Origin: Rugalucina vietnamica
Lineage: Eukaryota; Mollusca; Bivalvia; Lucinida; Lucinidae
Direction of reading: 5' to 3'
NCBI GenBank assembly: GCA_964017185.1
Contig: OZ024879.1
Span: 27,314,956 to 27,378,955 of the forward strand
Length of the DNA stretch: 64,000 nt
Shown here: positions 9,891-21,974 of the stretch, in pieces
How positions within the stretch are numbered: the stretch's first letter is position 1
Layout: each line of letters begins with the position of its first letter
Program-made: the position numbers and the translations under genes
The notes under the pieces: model-generated
Databases searched by the model: none
Seen by the model: only the letters and a program-made list of their open reading frames with translations
Told to the model about the DNA's origin: nothing

Positions 9891-12800
9891 ATGGGTAGCA
9901 AATATAAAATAATACAATGGAACTGTCGAGGTGTAAAAAGGTACAAGTAGGCAAAGATCAGGAAAAGGCGCAATCAGAAAAAGATTCCCACTCCAAAAAC
10001 CGAGGTGGGAAAAAAACCAAACTAACAATCAGGTACTTATACCATGAAACATATCGTAAGCCGAATGAGCAGCTAGTTCCCAATAGGTGGCCACTCAGTT
10101 ACCTTAACTTAACTAAAAATATGGAAACATACATAAGGCGCCAACAGCACAAAAAATTTTTATACACCAAAACATAAAACAAAAAAGAACCACCACAGAA
10201 GTATCGACTTGGAACGATCAGTAACACAAAGTTACTGGCGGGCTTAAACCGGTTTTACATGGCCATAACCTCACCCTCAGCTTCTGCAGTGGTTCATAAC
10301 ATTTAGTTAGTTATTCGGTCCTCGTGGTGAATCTCTAACTAGTCAATGAATCATCAAGAACAAACAAATAAATCATGATGAACATCCTGATGAATCAAAA
10401 ACCAGGACTCACAGACTCACAGACAAAAACCACGTTTTGAAGAACTACTACTTCTTTTGTCACTACTTAGACCTTCTGTTTTCTGTCTTCAAGAAACTTT
10501 CCTCAAACCTAATGACACGTTTACTTTGAAAGGCTTTAATATTTACAATCACATACCCTTGGATTGTCTAAGAGCATCTGGTGGAAGCTCTTTACTTGTC
10601 CATTCAACATTACCACAACGTCAAATTAAACTTAAAACGGATCTACAAACGGTAGCTGTTTCTGTTACACTCGAGAAAGAGATAACTTTCTGCTCAGTCA
10701 ATATCCCTCCCTCTTATCTTTTAAAATCTGAACAACTTACTTCTTTACTTCACCCTATATGTTGGAAGGTGACTTCAATGGTCACAATGTGCTTTGGGGT
10801 TGTAATGACAATGATCCCAGAGGAGAATTAATCGAGGATTTCATCACGAAAAACGACATTTGTTTGATGAATGATAAATCTAACACTTATCTAGATTCTG
10901 GTAAAGGCACATTCTCATCCCTTGATCTTTCACTCTGTCACCCCTCTCTCTATCTTGACTATGACTGGTCTGTTTGTGAAGATCAACGTGGATCTGACCA
11001 CTTTCCAATTTTGATTGAAAGCGTTCAGACTCATGATGAAGCCCATAATCCCAAATGGAAATTGAATAAAGCAGATTGGGATTTATTTCATACTTTATGT
11101 AATGAGTCTCTTACTGATACTTTTCTCTCTGATTCTTCTGATCCTATAACTGACTTCACCTCTTCTTTAATAAATATATCTGAGAAATGTATCCCCAAAA
11201 CCTCGACGAACCCAAAGAAAAGTAACCCATGGTATAATGACGATTGTAAAGAAGCTATCAAACAACGGAAAGACACTTTGTCGAAGTTCTACAAGTTCCC
11301 AACGCATGAAAATTTAAATAGTTATAGGAATTCTAGAGCAAAAGCCCGTCGGACTATAAAGTCTGCAAAACGCAAATCATGGAGAACATACGTATCGAAT
11401 TTGAATTTTAAAACACCCACTAAAAAGTTTGGGACATGGCTAGGAAAATATCCGGTAAATCTAAATCTGCTTCTTATCACCATCTTAATTACAATTTCAA
11501 CAATGCGAACGAAACAGCTTCCACAAAACAAGATATAGCAGATACTTTGGCATCACAATTTTGTTCAAATTCCTCAACCAGTCATTATTCGGAGGAATTT
11601 CAAAAATATAAGAAAGAACAAGAAAAGACTAAGTTAAACTTTAAGTCCTCAAATAATGAAGAATACAATACTCCTTTTAATTTGGATGAACTAAAAGACG
11701 CCATCAGTAAAGCCCATGATACAGCAACAGGTCCCGACGAAGTTCACTATCAAATGTTAAAACATCTTCCACCAAAATCACTTCTTGCTCTCTTAGATAT
11801 ATTTAATGATATGTGGGAAACTGGAAAGTTTCCCGAAAGTTGGGAACTAGCCACTATAATACCAATTCCTAAACCTGGAAAAGACCATGCAGAACCTAAC
11901 AGCTATAGACCGATAGCACTTACAAGTTGTTTTTGCAAAACTTTAGAGAGAATGATAAATGTAAGACTTGTTTGGTACTTAGAAAGTAATAACCTAATAT
12001 CTCCTGTTCAGTCGGGCTTCCGTTCTGAACGAAGTACCAACGACAATCTAGTAAGACTGGAAACCTTTATTCGTGATGCCTTTGTTGCAAAAGAGCATGT
12101 TGTTGCTGTGTTTTTCGACTTGGAAAAAGCTTATGATACCACCTGTAGACATGGTATTATGCGAGATCTACATGATCTCGGAATACGAGGCAGATTAGCT
12201 ACATTTATCGAAAATTTCCTTGCGGATCGTTGGATCCAGGTTCGTGTTGGATCGACTTTATCCGAAAAGTTCGACCAAGCACAGGGTGTCCCACAAGGGA
12301 GCATCTTGTCTACAACATTGTTCAATATTAAGATAAATAGCATAATGGATTGCTTGGATCCTAAAACAGATGGATCATTATATGTAGATGATTTCTGTAT
12401 GTGTTACAGGTCAAAAAGTATGAGAACTATCGAAAGGCACTTACAGCAGTGCATCAGCAGAATAGAAAACTGGGCCTCACATAATGGTTTCAAATTTTCC
12501 AAGTCGAAAACTACATGTGTACATTTTTGTCAACTACGGAAAGTACACAATGATCCCGAACTTTATTTATATGGTTCTCTTATTCCAGTAGTTGAAGATT
12601 TTAAATTTCTTGGAGTTCTTTTTGATCGTAAACTTTCTTTCATTCCACATATCAAGTACTTAAAAGCCAAATGCCTGAAAGCGTTGAACTTACTGAAAGT
12701 ATTATCACACACAGACTGGGGTGCTGATCGCACTGTCCTTCTCCAGCTATACCGTTCCCTCATTCGTTCAAAATTAGATTATGGATCCATCGTATATGGA

Positions 12801-13856
12801 TCGGCAAGACCATCATATATCAGTTCTCTTGACACAGTGCATCATCAAGGCCTAAGATTAGCTCTGGGTGCTTTTCGAACATCACCTGTACAAAGCCTCT
12901 ATGTCGAGGCTGAAGAGCCATCTCTATATTTACGACGAGAGAAACTTGCCCTACAGTACGCCATTAGAATTGCTGCTAATCCATCAAAATCCGACTCAAA
13001 TCCACACCTTCTAAAAGAAAGTTTTCATCAACTACAATCTCAATTTATTGACTATCAATGTATTTATACTGATTGTTCAAAAGAAGAAAACAAAGTTGGT
13101 TGTGCTACTTTTACAAACGGCAATTGCAAAACATTACGTTTACCTGATGGCTCTTCAATTTTCACAGCGGAAGCTAAAGCTATAGACTTAGCTTTAGACT
13201 TCATAAATGAAAGTAACTTAAAGGACAAATTTATTATTTTTTCTGACTCTATGTCAGTTCTACAGGCCTTAAACCATACATCATCCAAAAACCCTCAAAT
13301 ACAAAAACTATTAATAAAACATCATACCATCTCGGAATTGAAAACAATTAGCTATTGCTGGGTTCCCAGTCATATAGGTATATATGGAAATGAGAAAGTT
13401 GATAAGAACGCTAAAGAATCGTTAAATCTAGAAGAAACCGTTTTTAAAATTCCTTATGTCAATTTTAAACCTTTTATTAACGAGTACATCTCTAACAAAT
13501 GGCAAACACTCTGGAACGGAGCGAAGTTTGATAAATTGAGGGAAGTCGAACCGATCGTTAAACGACCAAAAGCAATTCATAAACTTTCGAGACGAGAAGA
13601 AATCGTTCTTGCTCGTCTCCGAATTGGTCATACAAGAATAACACATTCCCACTTATTAAAGCGAGAAGATGAACCTAAATGCATTGGCTGTGATACACCA
13701 TTCACAGTTAAACACTTTCTTTTAGAATGCACTGACTTTGCAGCAGAGCGAATTTCTTGTTTTCAAGCTAATAACTTGAAAGAATTGTTCAAAGATGTAC
13801 CCGTTGGAAAGATTTTATCATTTCTTAGACAAGTAAATCTGTTTAATAAAATATAA
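9891..13856 (+). pseudogene. LINE ORF2 (endonuclease-RT-RNase H), interrupted and frameshifted
   Basis: Starts at ATG 9891 with the apurinic-endonuclease opening IIQWNCRG. A 5'-truncated Penelope-like copy (9940-10420) then interrupts it and it resumes with PSVFCLQETF near 10470. Further domains in order: endonuclease GDFNGHN and SDHFP; reverse transcriptase from ~11690 with FFDLEKAYDT, GVPQGS and active-site YVDDF (~12380); RNase H (13050-13420) with YTDC, AEAKA, SDSM and VPSHIG..GNEKVD; and a C-terminal CxxC...H...C region near 13680. Frameshifts occur near 10760 and 11440. RNase H plus the ORF1 type places it in the I group; Nimb, described from molluscs, is the likely clade (inference). 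Inactive as it stands. Confidence 0.9.
9940..10420 (-). mobile_element. Penelope-like element, 5'-truncated copy nested in LINE ORF2
   Basis: Only the 3' UTR of the Penelope-like family, oriented opposite to the LINE. It starts at the shared terminus GGTACAAGTAGGCAAAGATC after an A run and ends at ACTCACAG, which is immediately repeated (ACTCACAGACTCACAG). On either side the LINE endonuclease codons resume, so the insertion can be placed to within a few bases. Severe 5' truncation fits target-primed reverse transcription. Confidence 0.85.
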
Positions 13857-14028
13857 TTTTTAAATCACCAATCTTATTATTTTATATATCGTTTCTTTAC
13901 AACGACATTTATATCTTACTTAATGTTACTTTTTAATACGAGTTCAATATATTTTAACGTTTTACCTTGTTAGACGCTAATGACCCATCAGGGTTGATGC
14001 GTCGTTAAACAACAAACAAACAAACAAA
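13857..14028 (+). other. LINE 3' UTR, terminal stem-loop and (CAAA)n tail
   Basis: After the ORF2 stop a short AT-rich UTR ends with a potential stem GACGCTAATGACCCATCAGG ... TTGATGCGTC (about 13973-14004). This is followed by GTTAAACAA and CAAA repeats. A 3' stem-loop plus simple-repeat tail is the usual recognition end for RT priming in I-type LINEs. Confidence 0.7.
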
Positions 14029-14064
14029 CATATTATATATTTTCCCACCCCATCCTCGTCGCCA

Positions 14065-14200
14065 ATGAAATAACTCTATAACTTCTGATAATATCATGAT
14101 GTTTAATTGTATGGTGCGATAATAAGACATGAATAAAGTAACTTAGTAACTGACGTCGCGACGTAACGCCATGTGACGTTACAGCTTGGGTAAAGTCCAG
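14065..14200 (+). repeat. Dispersed repeat shared with 4600-4712
   Basis: Second copy of the unit described at 4600-4712. It additionally carries ACTGACGTCGCGACGTAACG near 14150. Non-coding. Confidence 0.7.
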
Positions 14201-14710
14201 TAATATAAAATACATGTACAAGGATATTAGAATGCTCATCTGGTACAGAAAATAATTCTATTCCATGTCTTGTTTGAGTTCAATGCATGACTCAATAAGT
14301 TTACCAGCAGAAAGTGAGGCTTAACAAATAAGCTCTGACTTTTTACCATCTTGAAGCCAAAATAAGATGTCATCTCCATACTTCTTCTGTAATATTTGCT
14401 TCAGGGAATATCTGACGCCGTAGTCATAGAGATAACGTTACGCAATCAAGCGACGTTAAACTGTATACATGAGCCGTCTCATGGGAAAACCAACAATCTG
14501 CATATGCGAAAACAGGCGCAGATCAGCTTCGGGTAACCACGAAGCTGATCAGCGCCTTTGTTTTCGCTACTCGGATATTACAATTCCTCTTCTACTTAAA
14601 TCCGAAAGGGCCTGTTACAGGGTAAGGGAAATTAACATGGGAGTTTGCCCACGCATGGAATTTTATGAAACTTTGTGCACTAATTGTCTTTGTTATGACT
14701 GCTATAATAA

Positions 14711-15187
14711 TTAAGAAATAGATCAGCTCTAGCAGTGAATTGTTTAGTAATAATTCACTGTTTGGAGGTCAGTTGTAAAGAAGATCAAATCACGAGCGCG
14801 TAGCGCGAGTGATTTATCTTCTTACAACTGATCGACAAACAGTGAATGAATTATTACTCAACAATTCACGCACTTGAGCTGATCTATTTCGATTCTAACA
14901 CACAATAAACGGAATAAATGTTGCTGAAACCGTCGATATCGTTCAGCTTTCCGCCATTGCATTGCAGATATCCCGCCAAATATTTGACTGTAATGCTGGT
15001 ATTTACACACACTTATTACGTTTGTTGTGCGCTAAAACGACGTTTCACCGTCTAACGCTGCTTTGTGGGATAGCTGACGTCACAAATACCGCAAAGTAAC
15101 GTCACGCTTATTCGCCCAGTGAAATTGTTGCACAATTTAACACGTTTTTTTTTTACCATTGGCTATATAGGCGAGGTGTGTTAGAAT
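14711..15187 (+). repeat. Family B foldback repeat, copy 2
   Basis: Most complete copy. Hairpin 14711-14890 (TTAAGAAATAGATCAGCTCT ... AGCTGATCTATTTCG) with a tip near GAGCGCGTAGCGCGAGTG, then a ~300-bp body bounded by inverted ATTCTAACACAC (about 14891 and 15176-15187) with GCTGACGTCAC near 15073. Lies inside the 4.17-kb element. Confidence 0.8.
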
Positions 15188-17020
15188 AAATGATTTATGA
15201 CTGTAGGATTTTTCCTGTATGTTTATAACTTTGCAATTTATATTATTATAGCATGTTTTAATGAAATCCAACACACATACCTTATACCCTGTTACAGAAG
15301 TTACCGTTTGGACAGACTTAAAAGAATTTATACATTTCAATAATAAAGTTTTATGTTTTAAACATTACATAAGTATGACTGCAGGGTTTAAAATGCAATA
15401 TTATTGATCTTCCTGATTCAGAAGTTTTCTCTGAGTTATCTTTCAATCTGTTACATATGTTACATTTAGCCCAAACATGTACTGTGAACAATTTTCGTAT
15501 GATACGATCTTTAAAAGTTGAACTTTTTCTTCTTTTTTTAAAAAATGACTTTTATGTAACTAGTTAATACACATGCTAAGCCACAGGGTTGTTTCATTGC
15601 ATTCATCTTATCCTTATTAAATAAGTATGTTACAAAAATCACAAATTAAGAAATTGCATTTCATTTTACATCTCAATACATGTACCATGATATTAATCTT
15701 AAGAAAAGATGATAAGCGCATTACTTTATCCGTTTTTCTGACATTTATTCATCATTAAATATTTTATTTTGATGCAAACCCTGTCTTTAGTTAGTACTTT
15801 TGTAGGATTGTGTAACCGATAAGAGCGCATAATATGCAAGATTAATGTTTGCATTTGTATGAAAGGAAAACCATTGTCTACAAGCTGTTTGTCATGATAT
15901 GACAGAACGTACTTTACTAAATTTAATTTTTACTGAGAAAATATTAAGTTTAATATTCAGTGTTGAAGGATGTAATGTATGTATCATACAATATACGTTT
16001 AAAAAGGCTGAATAAGATCCATAGGAATGTTAATAAAGGAAGTGGATTTGCCTTTATGATGAAGCATACTTCATAATAAGCCTAAATGTATACATTTTAT
16101 AGGAGATTTTGGTTTGCTGTTTAGTTTGAATGCATTTATGTGGGTAACATATGTAATACAGTGATGTTGCATTTGACTGAAGGCTTAATGTTTAAAATTC
16201 TCATGGCATATGACTTTACAGAATTTATGTTCAGTTTTAATCACATGTAAAGATCGAAATAAGATCATAATGTTGAAAATCAAAGTTTTAAACTTCGGGT
16301 ACATTAAGGGATGTAAGAGGTACTCTAGCTTTCCCTCTTAAAACTTAAAGCATGGAATTGGTACATGTATGTTAAAGTAATATTCAGTGAACATTTATCT
16401 ATATTTCCACTTGTGCCATTTTACAATAAAATACTAAGATTCCAAGAGAAAGAAATATTTATATCAGATTCAGTTTATCACTAGCCAAGTCCACATGGAT
16501 TCCTGTCTCACTCCTATATGAGAAGCATAACATCTGATTATGAGTTAAACACAGTTAAACATCCTCTGTTATTTCCTCATAAGAATAATTCAGAGCTTTT
16601 AGAATTGATTCAACTGAAGGCAATTTTTAAGCCATTTGGCCTCACTGCTATTTTAAAATTACTTTATATTGTTCTTAACCTAAAGAAAACAGTCAAGTGT
16701 GAAAAACAGATGGTAGAAGACCATCACGAATAACATCTTTTTGGCAAAAGCAAGCATGCTGCAGTTAGAACCAAGGTTAAACCTAAACTCACACTGGGGA
16801 AACAAGTGAAATAACAAATAGTTACTCGTACAAACAGAATGTTCAGTTACATGAACGTAACTAATAAAATGCCATTTAGGATTGTCGAAGCACAATGTGT
16901 GTCAGAAATGTGCATTATGGTCATAATCCAAAACATTTTTGTCATGTTTTGGAGCAATTTCAACATTTTGTTTTAATTGTGAAACGTGGCCGACATGTAT
17001 ATAATGTAAAAAAGTTACCG
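15188..17020. other. No gene seen; AT-rich interior of the 4.17-kb element
   Basis: Rich in A/T homopolymers; open frames are short and without motifs. No trace of a transposase. Confidence 0.6.
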
Positions 17021-18420
17021 GTTTTATACTGCTACGAAAGAGATTTCATGGATTCTCTTAACCATGATAATCAAGCTGATGATATCGAGGCTTTTAATTC
17101 CACTTCCAGGTACCTCGATGACCTTTTGATCATTGACAACCCTTATTTTGAAGGTATGGTCAATCAAATTTATCCACCTGAACTACAGTTGAACAAAGCC
17201 AATATCTCAGATACCGAAGCCCCCTTTTTAGATCTACATCTTTCTGTTGCAAATGGATTTGTTTCTTCTAAAATTTATGATAAGCGCGATGACTTTGATT
17301 TTGATATAGTAAACTTTCCGTTTTTGGATGGTGACGTTCCTCGCCGTGCTTCTTATTGCATATACATTTCGCAACTTATTAGGTTTGCTAGAGTCTGCAA
17401 TCATGTTACAGACTTCAACGCTCGAAATAAATGTTTAACGGCCAAACTTCCAACACAACAGAACTATCGGTATCATAAACATCGAAAAACCTTTTCTAAA
17501 TTTTATCATAGACACTATGAATTGATTTCCAAATATAATGTTGGGTTAAAGACGCTTTTAAATGAGGGCCTTTCGGAACCAGAATTTTATGGTGACTTGG
17601 TTTGCAAATTCAAGAAACTTATAGGAAGTAATGATTTTTCTTTTCAGTTTAGAAAAAAAAAACAACAACACATTACAGACGTATAGGTTATAACTTGAAT
17701 GTTATGCGACAGTCTGCATGCTTAGTTTTTAACCCAATCATGGTTGATAACTACGCTGCCTTCTTTAATTGCACGCCGGTGGGTCGGGCGTCAGACTCTA
17801 TGATGACCCCGACTTAAAGCTATTCATTTTAGTTGGTTGGGGCCGGAGCTTCTTGCCTGTTGCTTGGCCCACCGGGGTCCAACTGATGTTTTTCTTTTGC
17901 TCCGGAGTTAGTAAGTTATTCGGCGCCCAGGGATCTCCATCGTCGGGCAGCTTACTGAATCTGTGAGTCCTGGTTTTTGATTCATCAGGAAGTTTATCAT
18001 GATTTATTTGTTTGTTCTTGGTGATTCATTGACTAGATAGAGATTCACCACGAGGACCGAAGAACTAACTAAATGTTATGAACCACTGCAAAAGCTGAGG
18101 GTGAGGTTACGGCCGTGTAAAATCGATTTAAGCCCGCCAATAACTTTATGTTACTGATCGTTCCAAGTCGATACTTCTGTGGTGGTTCTTGGTGTTTAAT
18201 ATTTTTGTGCTGTTGACGCCTTATGTGTGTTTTCATATTTTTAGTTAAGTTAGGGTAACTGAGTGGCCACCTATTGGGAAAATAGCTGCTCATTCGGCTT
18301 ATGAAATGTTTTCATGGTATAGGTACTTGATTGTTAGTTTGGTTTTTTCCCCACCTCGGGTTTGTGGAGTGGGAATCTTTTGCTGATTGCGCCTTTTCCT
18401 GATCTTTGCCTACTTGTACC
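17021..18420 (+). pseudogene. Penelope-like element, 5'-truncated copy with C-terminal RT remnant
   Basis: Homology to the longest copy begins abruptly at the residues YCYERDF (about 17025), just after the RT palm motif, and continues through RYLDDLL to the C-terminus. A length change in the A run near 17652 shifts the frame before the family's end. The 3' UTR then runs to the shared terminus near 18420. Sequence upstream of 17021 is unrelated, so it is a truncated insertion. Confidence 0.85.
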
Positions 18421-18952
18421 TTTTTAAATTATCAAGAAATTTTGCTCAAATCAAGAGGATATAGTATGGCATATTTTTGTGCAAATATGATATCTTGACA
18501 AAAACTGGAACATATTAATCTTTGAAGTTGAATTTGGTAATTTTTGTAAATTTTAGAGAAAAAATTGAGAAATCCACACGACAAATCTTAGAAAATTATA
18601 AAACTGAATATTTAGGACACACAAAGATGAGGGCAGGTATCATGTCATTGTTGGAGTGAGCCAGGGTTGCCTCCTGAGTCCTATAATTAATTATTTAATT
18701 CAATATAAACATATATGATACCTACTCATGTGTAAAATTTAAAGAAAATCCATGCGTGGGCACATCTGTAACACCCCCTTTCAAGCTTCTAGCTCTTTTC
18801 TGTGACTGTACAGGTTGATTTGTATCGGAATTGTTCGGAAACCACATTGTTGGTTTTCCCACGAGGCGGCTCATATATTTTGGTTCATGTATACAGTTTT
18901 ATCATGCGCTATTCTATGTTTTCTACATAGAACTACATCTTTGATGATGTAT

Positions 18953-21900
18953 AATCTTCTCTCATGATACCGTGTCTTTCAAGGTACCGTAACAACCAAT
19001 GAAATCGCGAGATTTTGATAAAGCGCCACCTACCCGGATGTTGACATAATCACTCCAGCAACCCGGAAGCTGACCTTTCATCTGCTGTCGTTTTTTGCAA
19101 AAATGTCAAGATTACTGGTGAGTTTATCTAGAATTTAATAAATATCTATTAAAACATGGCTTACTGCATTTCCTCCCCACCCACTGCCTCTTTAAACCCA
19201 TCATCCAGCATGCTAGCAGGCTCTAAAATTTTTGTGTACACTGCAGATGACATCGTTTGGAATACCTCTGCAGTCATGAGGTCAAAGGTCATATCTGCCA
19301 TATTTGGAAGTGATTTCCCATAAGTCAATAGTATGGGCAGCCGTTAAGACATTTTATTCTGAACCATTGAAAATTGTGAAAAATTACTTGGTTGACATTT
19401 TTATTTATTCCCATTATTATATACAACAGCGTGGCTCTTTATCACAGTTACATGCACTGGCTATTGTTGCTTGCACTTGGACTTTAGAAATCCCTCTGGT
19501 TGACATTTTATTCATTTTTATTCATTATTTATAAGGTGGTAAACAAAAGTGTTTTGTTTGTATGAGAATAGCCATAGGGTGCCAACTGTCTTTACAGGAT
19601 GTTCCAGTTAAGAAGAAGAAAATGCAGTATGACAGAGCTAATCTAGTCAGGGCTTTTGAGGCAACACGAAGAGGTGTATCAGTTTATAGGGCAGCCAGAG
19701 ACTATTCAGTCCCTCAACAAACACTGCGTGACAGAGTTAATGGGCTAGTGGATCTTGATGTCAAAATAGGGTTTGACACAATCTTTAATAGAGAAGAAGA
19801 GGAAAAACTTGTTGGTCATATCACTTATATGGCGGATATTGGCTATGGGTATGGGGCATCAGGCATCAGATATATGGCAAAAGACTTTGCAGACTCCCTA
19901 GGAAAACATGTAAAAGCTAAAGAGGCCTTGAGTAACAACTGGTTCTACAGTTTTTTGAAGAGATGGCCAAATCTGAAAGTTGCCAAACCACAGAAGCTCA
20001 GTGCCATAAGAGCCAAGTCAGGATCAAGAGAAACCCTTGACAAGTATTATAATACTTGGGACAATATTAACCAAGCATAACTTGAGAAACAAACCTCAAA
20101 ACATCTTCAATATAGATGAGACTGGTGTGTCAACTGAACATAACCCCCCAAAAGTTGTCTGTAACAGTAACACTAAACCACAAAACATTACCTCACCAAG
20201 ATCTTCAAATGTGACCATCATAGCTGCTGGAAATGCCTTAGGCAACAGTGTTCTCCCTTACTATGTTTTCCCAGGACAGCGATGGAATCCAGACTTCCTC
20301 AGTGGAGCATGCCCTGGTGCTGATGGAGAAATGTCCAAGAAGGGGTGGTCCAATTCTCAAGTCTTCCAGAATTATGTCACCAAACACTTTGCTACTTTTG
20401 TGAAACTGTCTGATGACAAATCAAGTGATCATACTCTAATTTTGTATGACGGACACAAGTCACATATTTCACTTACATTATCTGACTGGGCAAGAAAACA
20501 CAATGTCACACTATTTGTATTACCTCCTCATTCCAGCCATGTAACCCAACCTTTGGATGTGGCAGTGTTCGGTCCATTCAAAGCTATCTACAACTCAGAG
20601 TGTCAAGCACATATGAAGAAATTTCCCGGAGCAAATATCACCAGCTATCAAATAGCAGCATTGACCAATAAACCCTACCTAAAAGCTTTGTCAGCTGAAA
20701 ACCTGATCTCAGCCTTCCGACGTACTGGTATATACCCATTCATTCACAAGGCTATTCCCGATTCTGAAGTTGCTCCATCAGTGATCTACAGAAATGAACA
20801 AAATGAGACTGAGCAGCAGGAACCCGATGAAGAAATTCAAGAAAATGCCAATCAAGACAATGACTGTGAAATGATTCAACAGGAAGGTGAAAGTGAAAAA
20901 GAGCAACATGAACCCAACAGTGAACAAAATCAACAAGAGCTTGAAATCAGCTGTGATCTTGAAGACAAACCCTCAAATGAAACAATTATTCATGACTTCT
21001 TTGAAAAAAGAACCATAACAGCTGTAGTACAGCCAAAGAAGAAGAGGAAGTTTGTTCCACCTTATATAGCTGGCAGTCTTTTGAAGAAGACCAATGAAGA
21101 GATCCTGAAAGAATCTTCAAAGAAAGCACTGCAAAAGCAAATGTCTAAATCATGTCCCAAAAAGTCAGTTCAAAGTAAAAAACAGACCATGAAGAAGAAC
21201 CCAAAAGTGACAGTGAAATCCTTACAGATGACAAAATCCCAGATTGAAACACAAAAGGTATTCAGTGAACCAAGGCCCAGTACATCAGGCACAAGCAAAG
21301 GTGGCAAGCCAATTGTTTTATCCCAGAGTAGTGAAGATAGCGAGTATGAATCAGATATTGCAGAGGAGGAAAAATGCTGTGTATGTCACACTTATGAAGC
21401 TGGGTACCTCAAGCAATGTGCATATGTTTCCTTTGTCAATTGGGGCAAGTGTGACTTTTGTTCCCACTGGACTCATTTAAAATCATGCAGTGAGGTCAGG
21501 GTAGTCAGGAGAGGCGATGTATTCCGTTGCCCCCACTGCCTCACAAAATAAATCATCCAAAAAAGAAATGAAAATACTGTAAATATGTTAAAGTTTGAAG
21601 TTTTCCAACTGTTTTAGTTAATATTCAACAAAACTTTCATGTTAGGTGTTTATTTTTATGAACTTCAAAGACAACTCACTAAACTTGCCAAAAACACAAC
21701 TTTTTGTCATAAAACAGGTCTGGCTTCCCATACATGACCAAACTTTAGAAGTACTACGGTACCAAGGGCAGTAATCCAAACTAGGTCAGAATCAACATGG
21801 CGGACAAATTGAAGCGGTGAAAGCATGGAGAAAGTAGAAGTAAATGTTTGAATATGCTGATGTGTAGAGGGGATAACATATATAATAACCAACACAGTAA

Positions 21901-21974
21901 TTGCAGGTGAGTTTCTGCTTTTATTCTATTCCATCGTCGTAACATTAACTTCTACGGTACCTTGGAAGACCGGG
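18953..21974 (+). mobile_element. Pogo-type DNA transposon
   Basis: Around 3 kb. Near-terminal inverted repeats CAAGGTACCGTA at 18980-18991 and its complement at 21953-21964; including outer bases, GTCTT(T/C)CAAGGTACCGTA matches with one difference. Compared with the sister module (25720-25760), this block interrupts sequence reading ACATCTT..GATG / CTAAGCCGT. The exact TA target could not be fixed within ~20 bases. A third GGTACCGTA-type motif lies inside the right end at 21755-21763. Confidence 0.7.
19103..21551 (+). pseudogene. Pogo/Tigger/Jerky-like DDE transposase with C-terminal PHD-like finger, one frameshift
   Basis: Likely two exons: 19103-19117 (ATG TCA AGA TTA CTG then GTGAGT) and 19598 onward (after TTTACAG), phase 0. 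The main exon opens KKKKMQYDRANLVRAFEAT and has a Psq/CENP-B-type helix-turn-helix (AARDYSVPQQTLRDRV). A catalytic DDE_1 domain follows: NIDETG (first Asp), LYDGHKSH (second Asp) and QPLDVAVFGPFK (third Asp). Next comes a Glu/Gln-rich linker with basic stretches (KKKRKF). A Cys/His cluster (CCVC ... C..CSHWTH ... FRCPHC, about 21374-21540) resembles a PHD finger. The frame changes near 20040-20075, just before the DDE domain, so the copy is probably inactive. A domesticated gene is unlikely given the frameshift and inverted ends. Confidence 0.85.

Larger units (their letters stand above)
14608..18778. mobile_element. 4.17-kb non-coding element with inverted ends
   Basis: Defined by the interrupted MITE. 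Left end GGGCCTGTTACAG, right end (complement) GGGGGTGTTACAG; further in, both ends carry TGCCCACGCATGGA. The target AAATTT is restored exactly, so no target-site duplication is visible. No transposase was found; the interior holds a family B repeat, about 1.8 kb of AT-rich sequence and a truncated Penelope-like copy. Probably a large non-autonomous DNA transposon whose superfamily I cannot assign. Confidence 0.7.
14471..18872 (+). mobile_element. MITE-A copy split by a 4.17-kb insertion
   Basis: Left half 14471-14607 begins with terminal inverted repeat GAGCCGTCTCATGGGAAAAC; right half 18779-18872 ends CCCACGAGGCGGCTC. Joined in mind, the halves match the intact copy 30386-30619 across the junction (GAAA then TTTC). 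Flanks agree too: AACTGTATA on the left and ATATATTTTGGTTCATGT on the right, as around the intact copy at 25449. Hence one MITE copy was interrupted by 14608-18778. Confidence 0.85.

Noticed and set aside
8614-13856. Zinc-knuckle protein and RT as host genes
   Set aside because: Order, domains, 3' tail and the frameshifts identify a LINE.
14608-18778. Helitron (A|T insertion without duplication)
   Set aside because: Ends are inverted repeats and lack the TC start and CTRR end with 3' hairpin.
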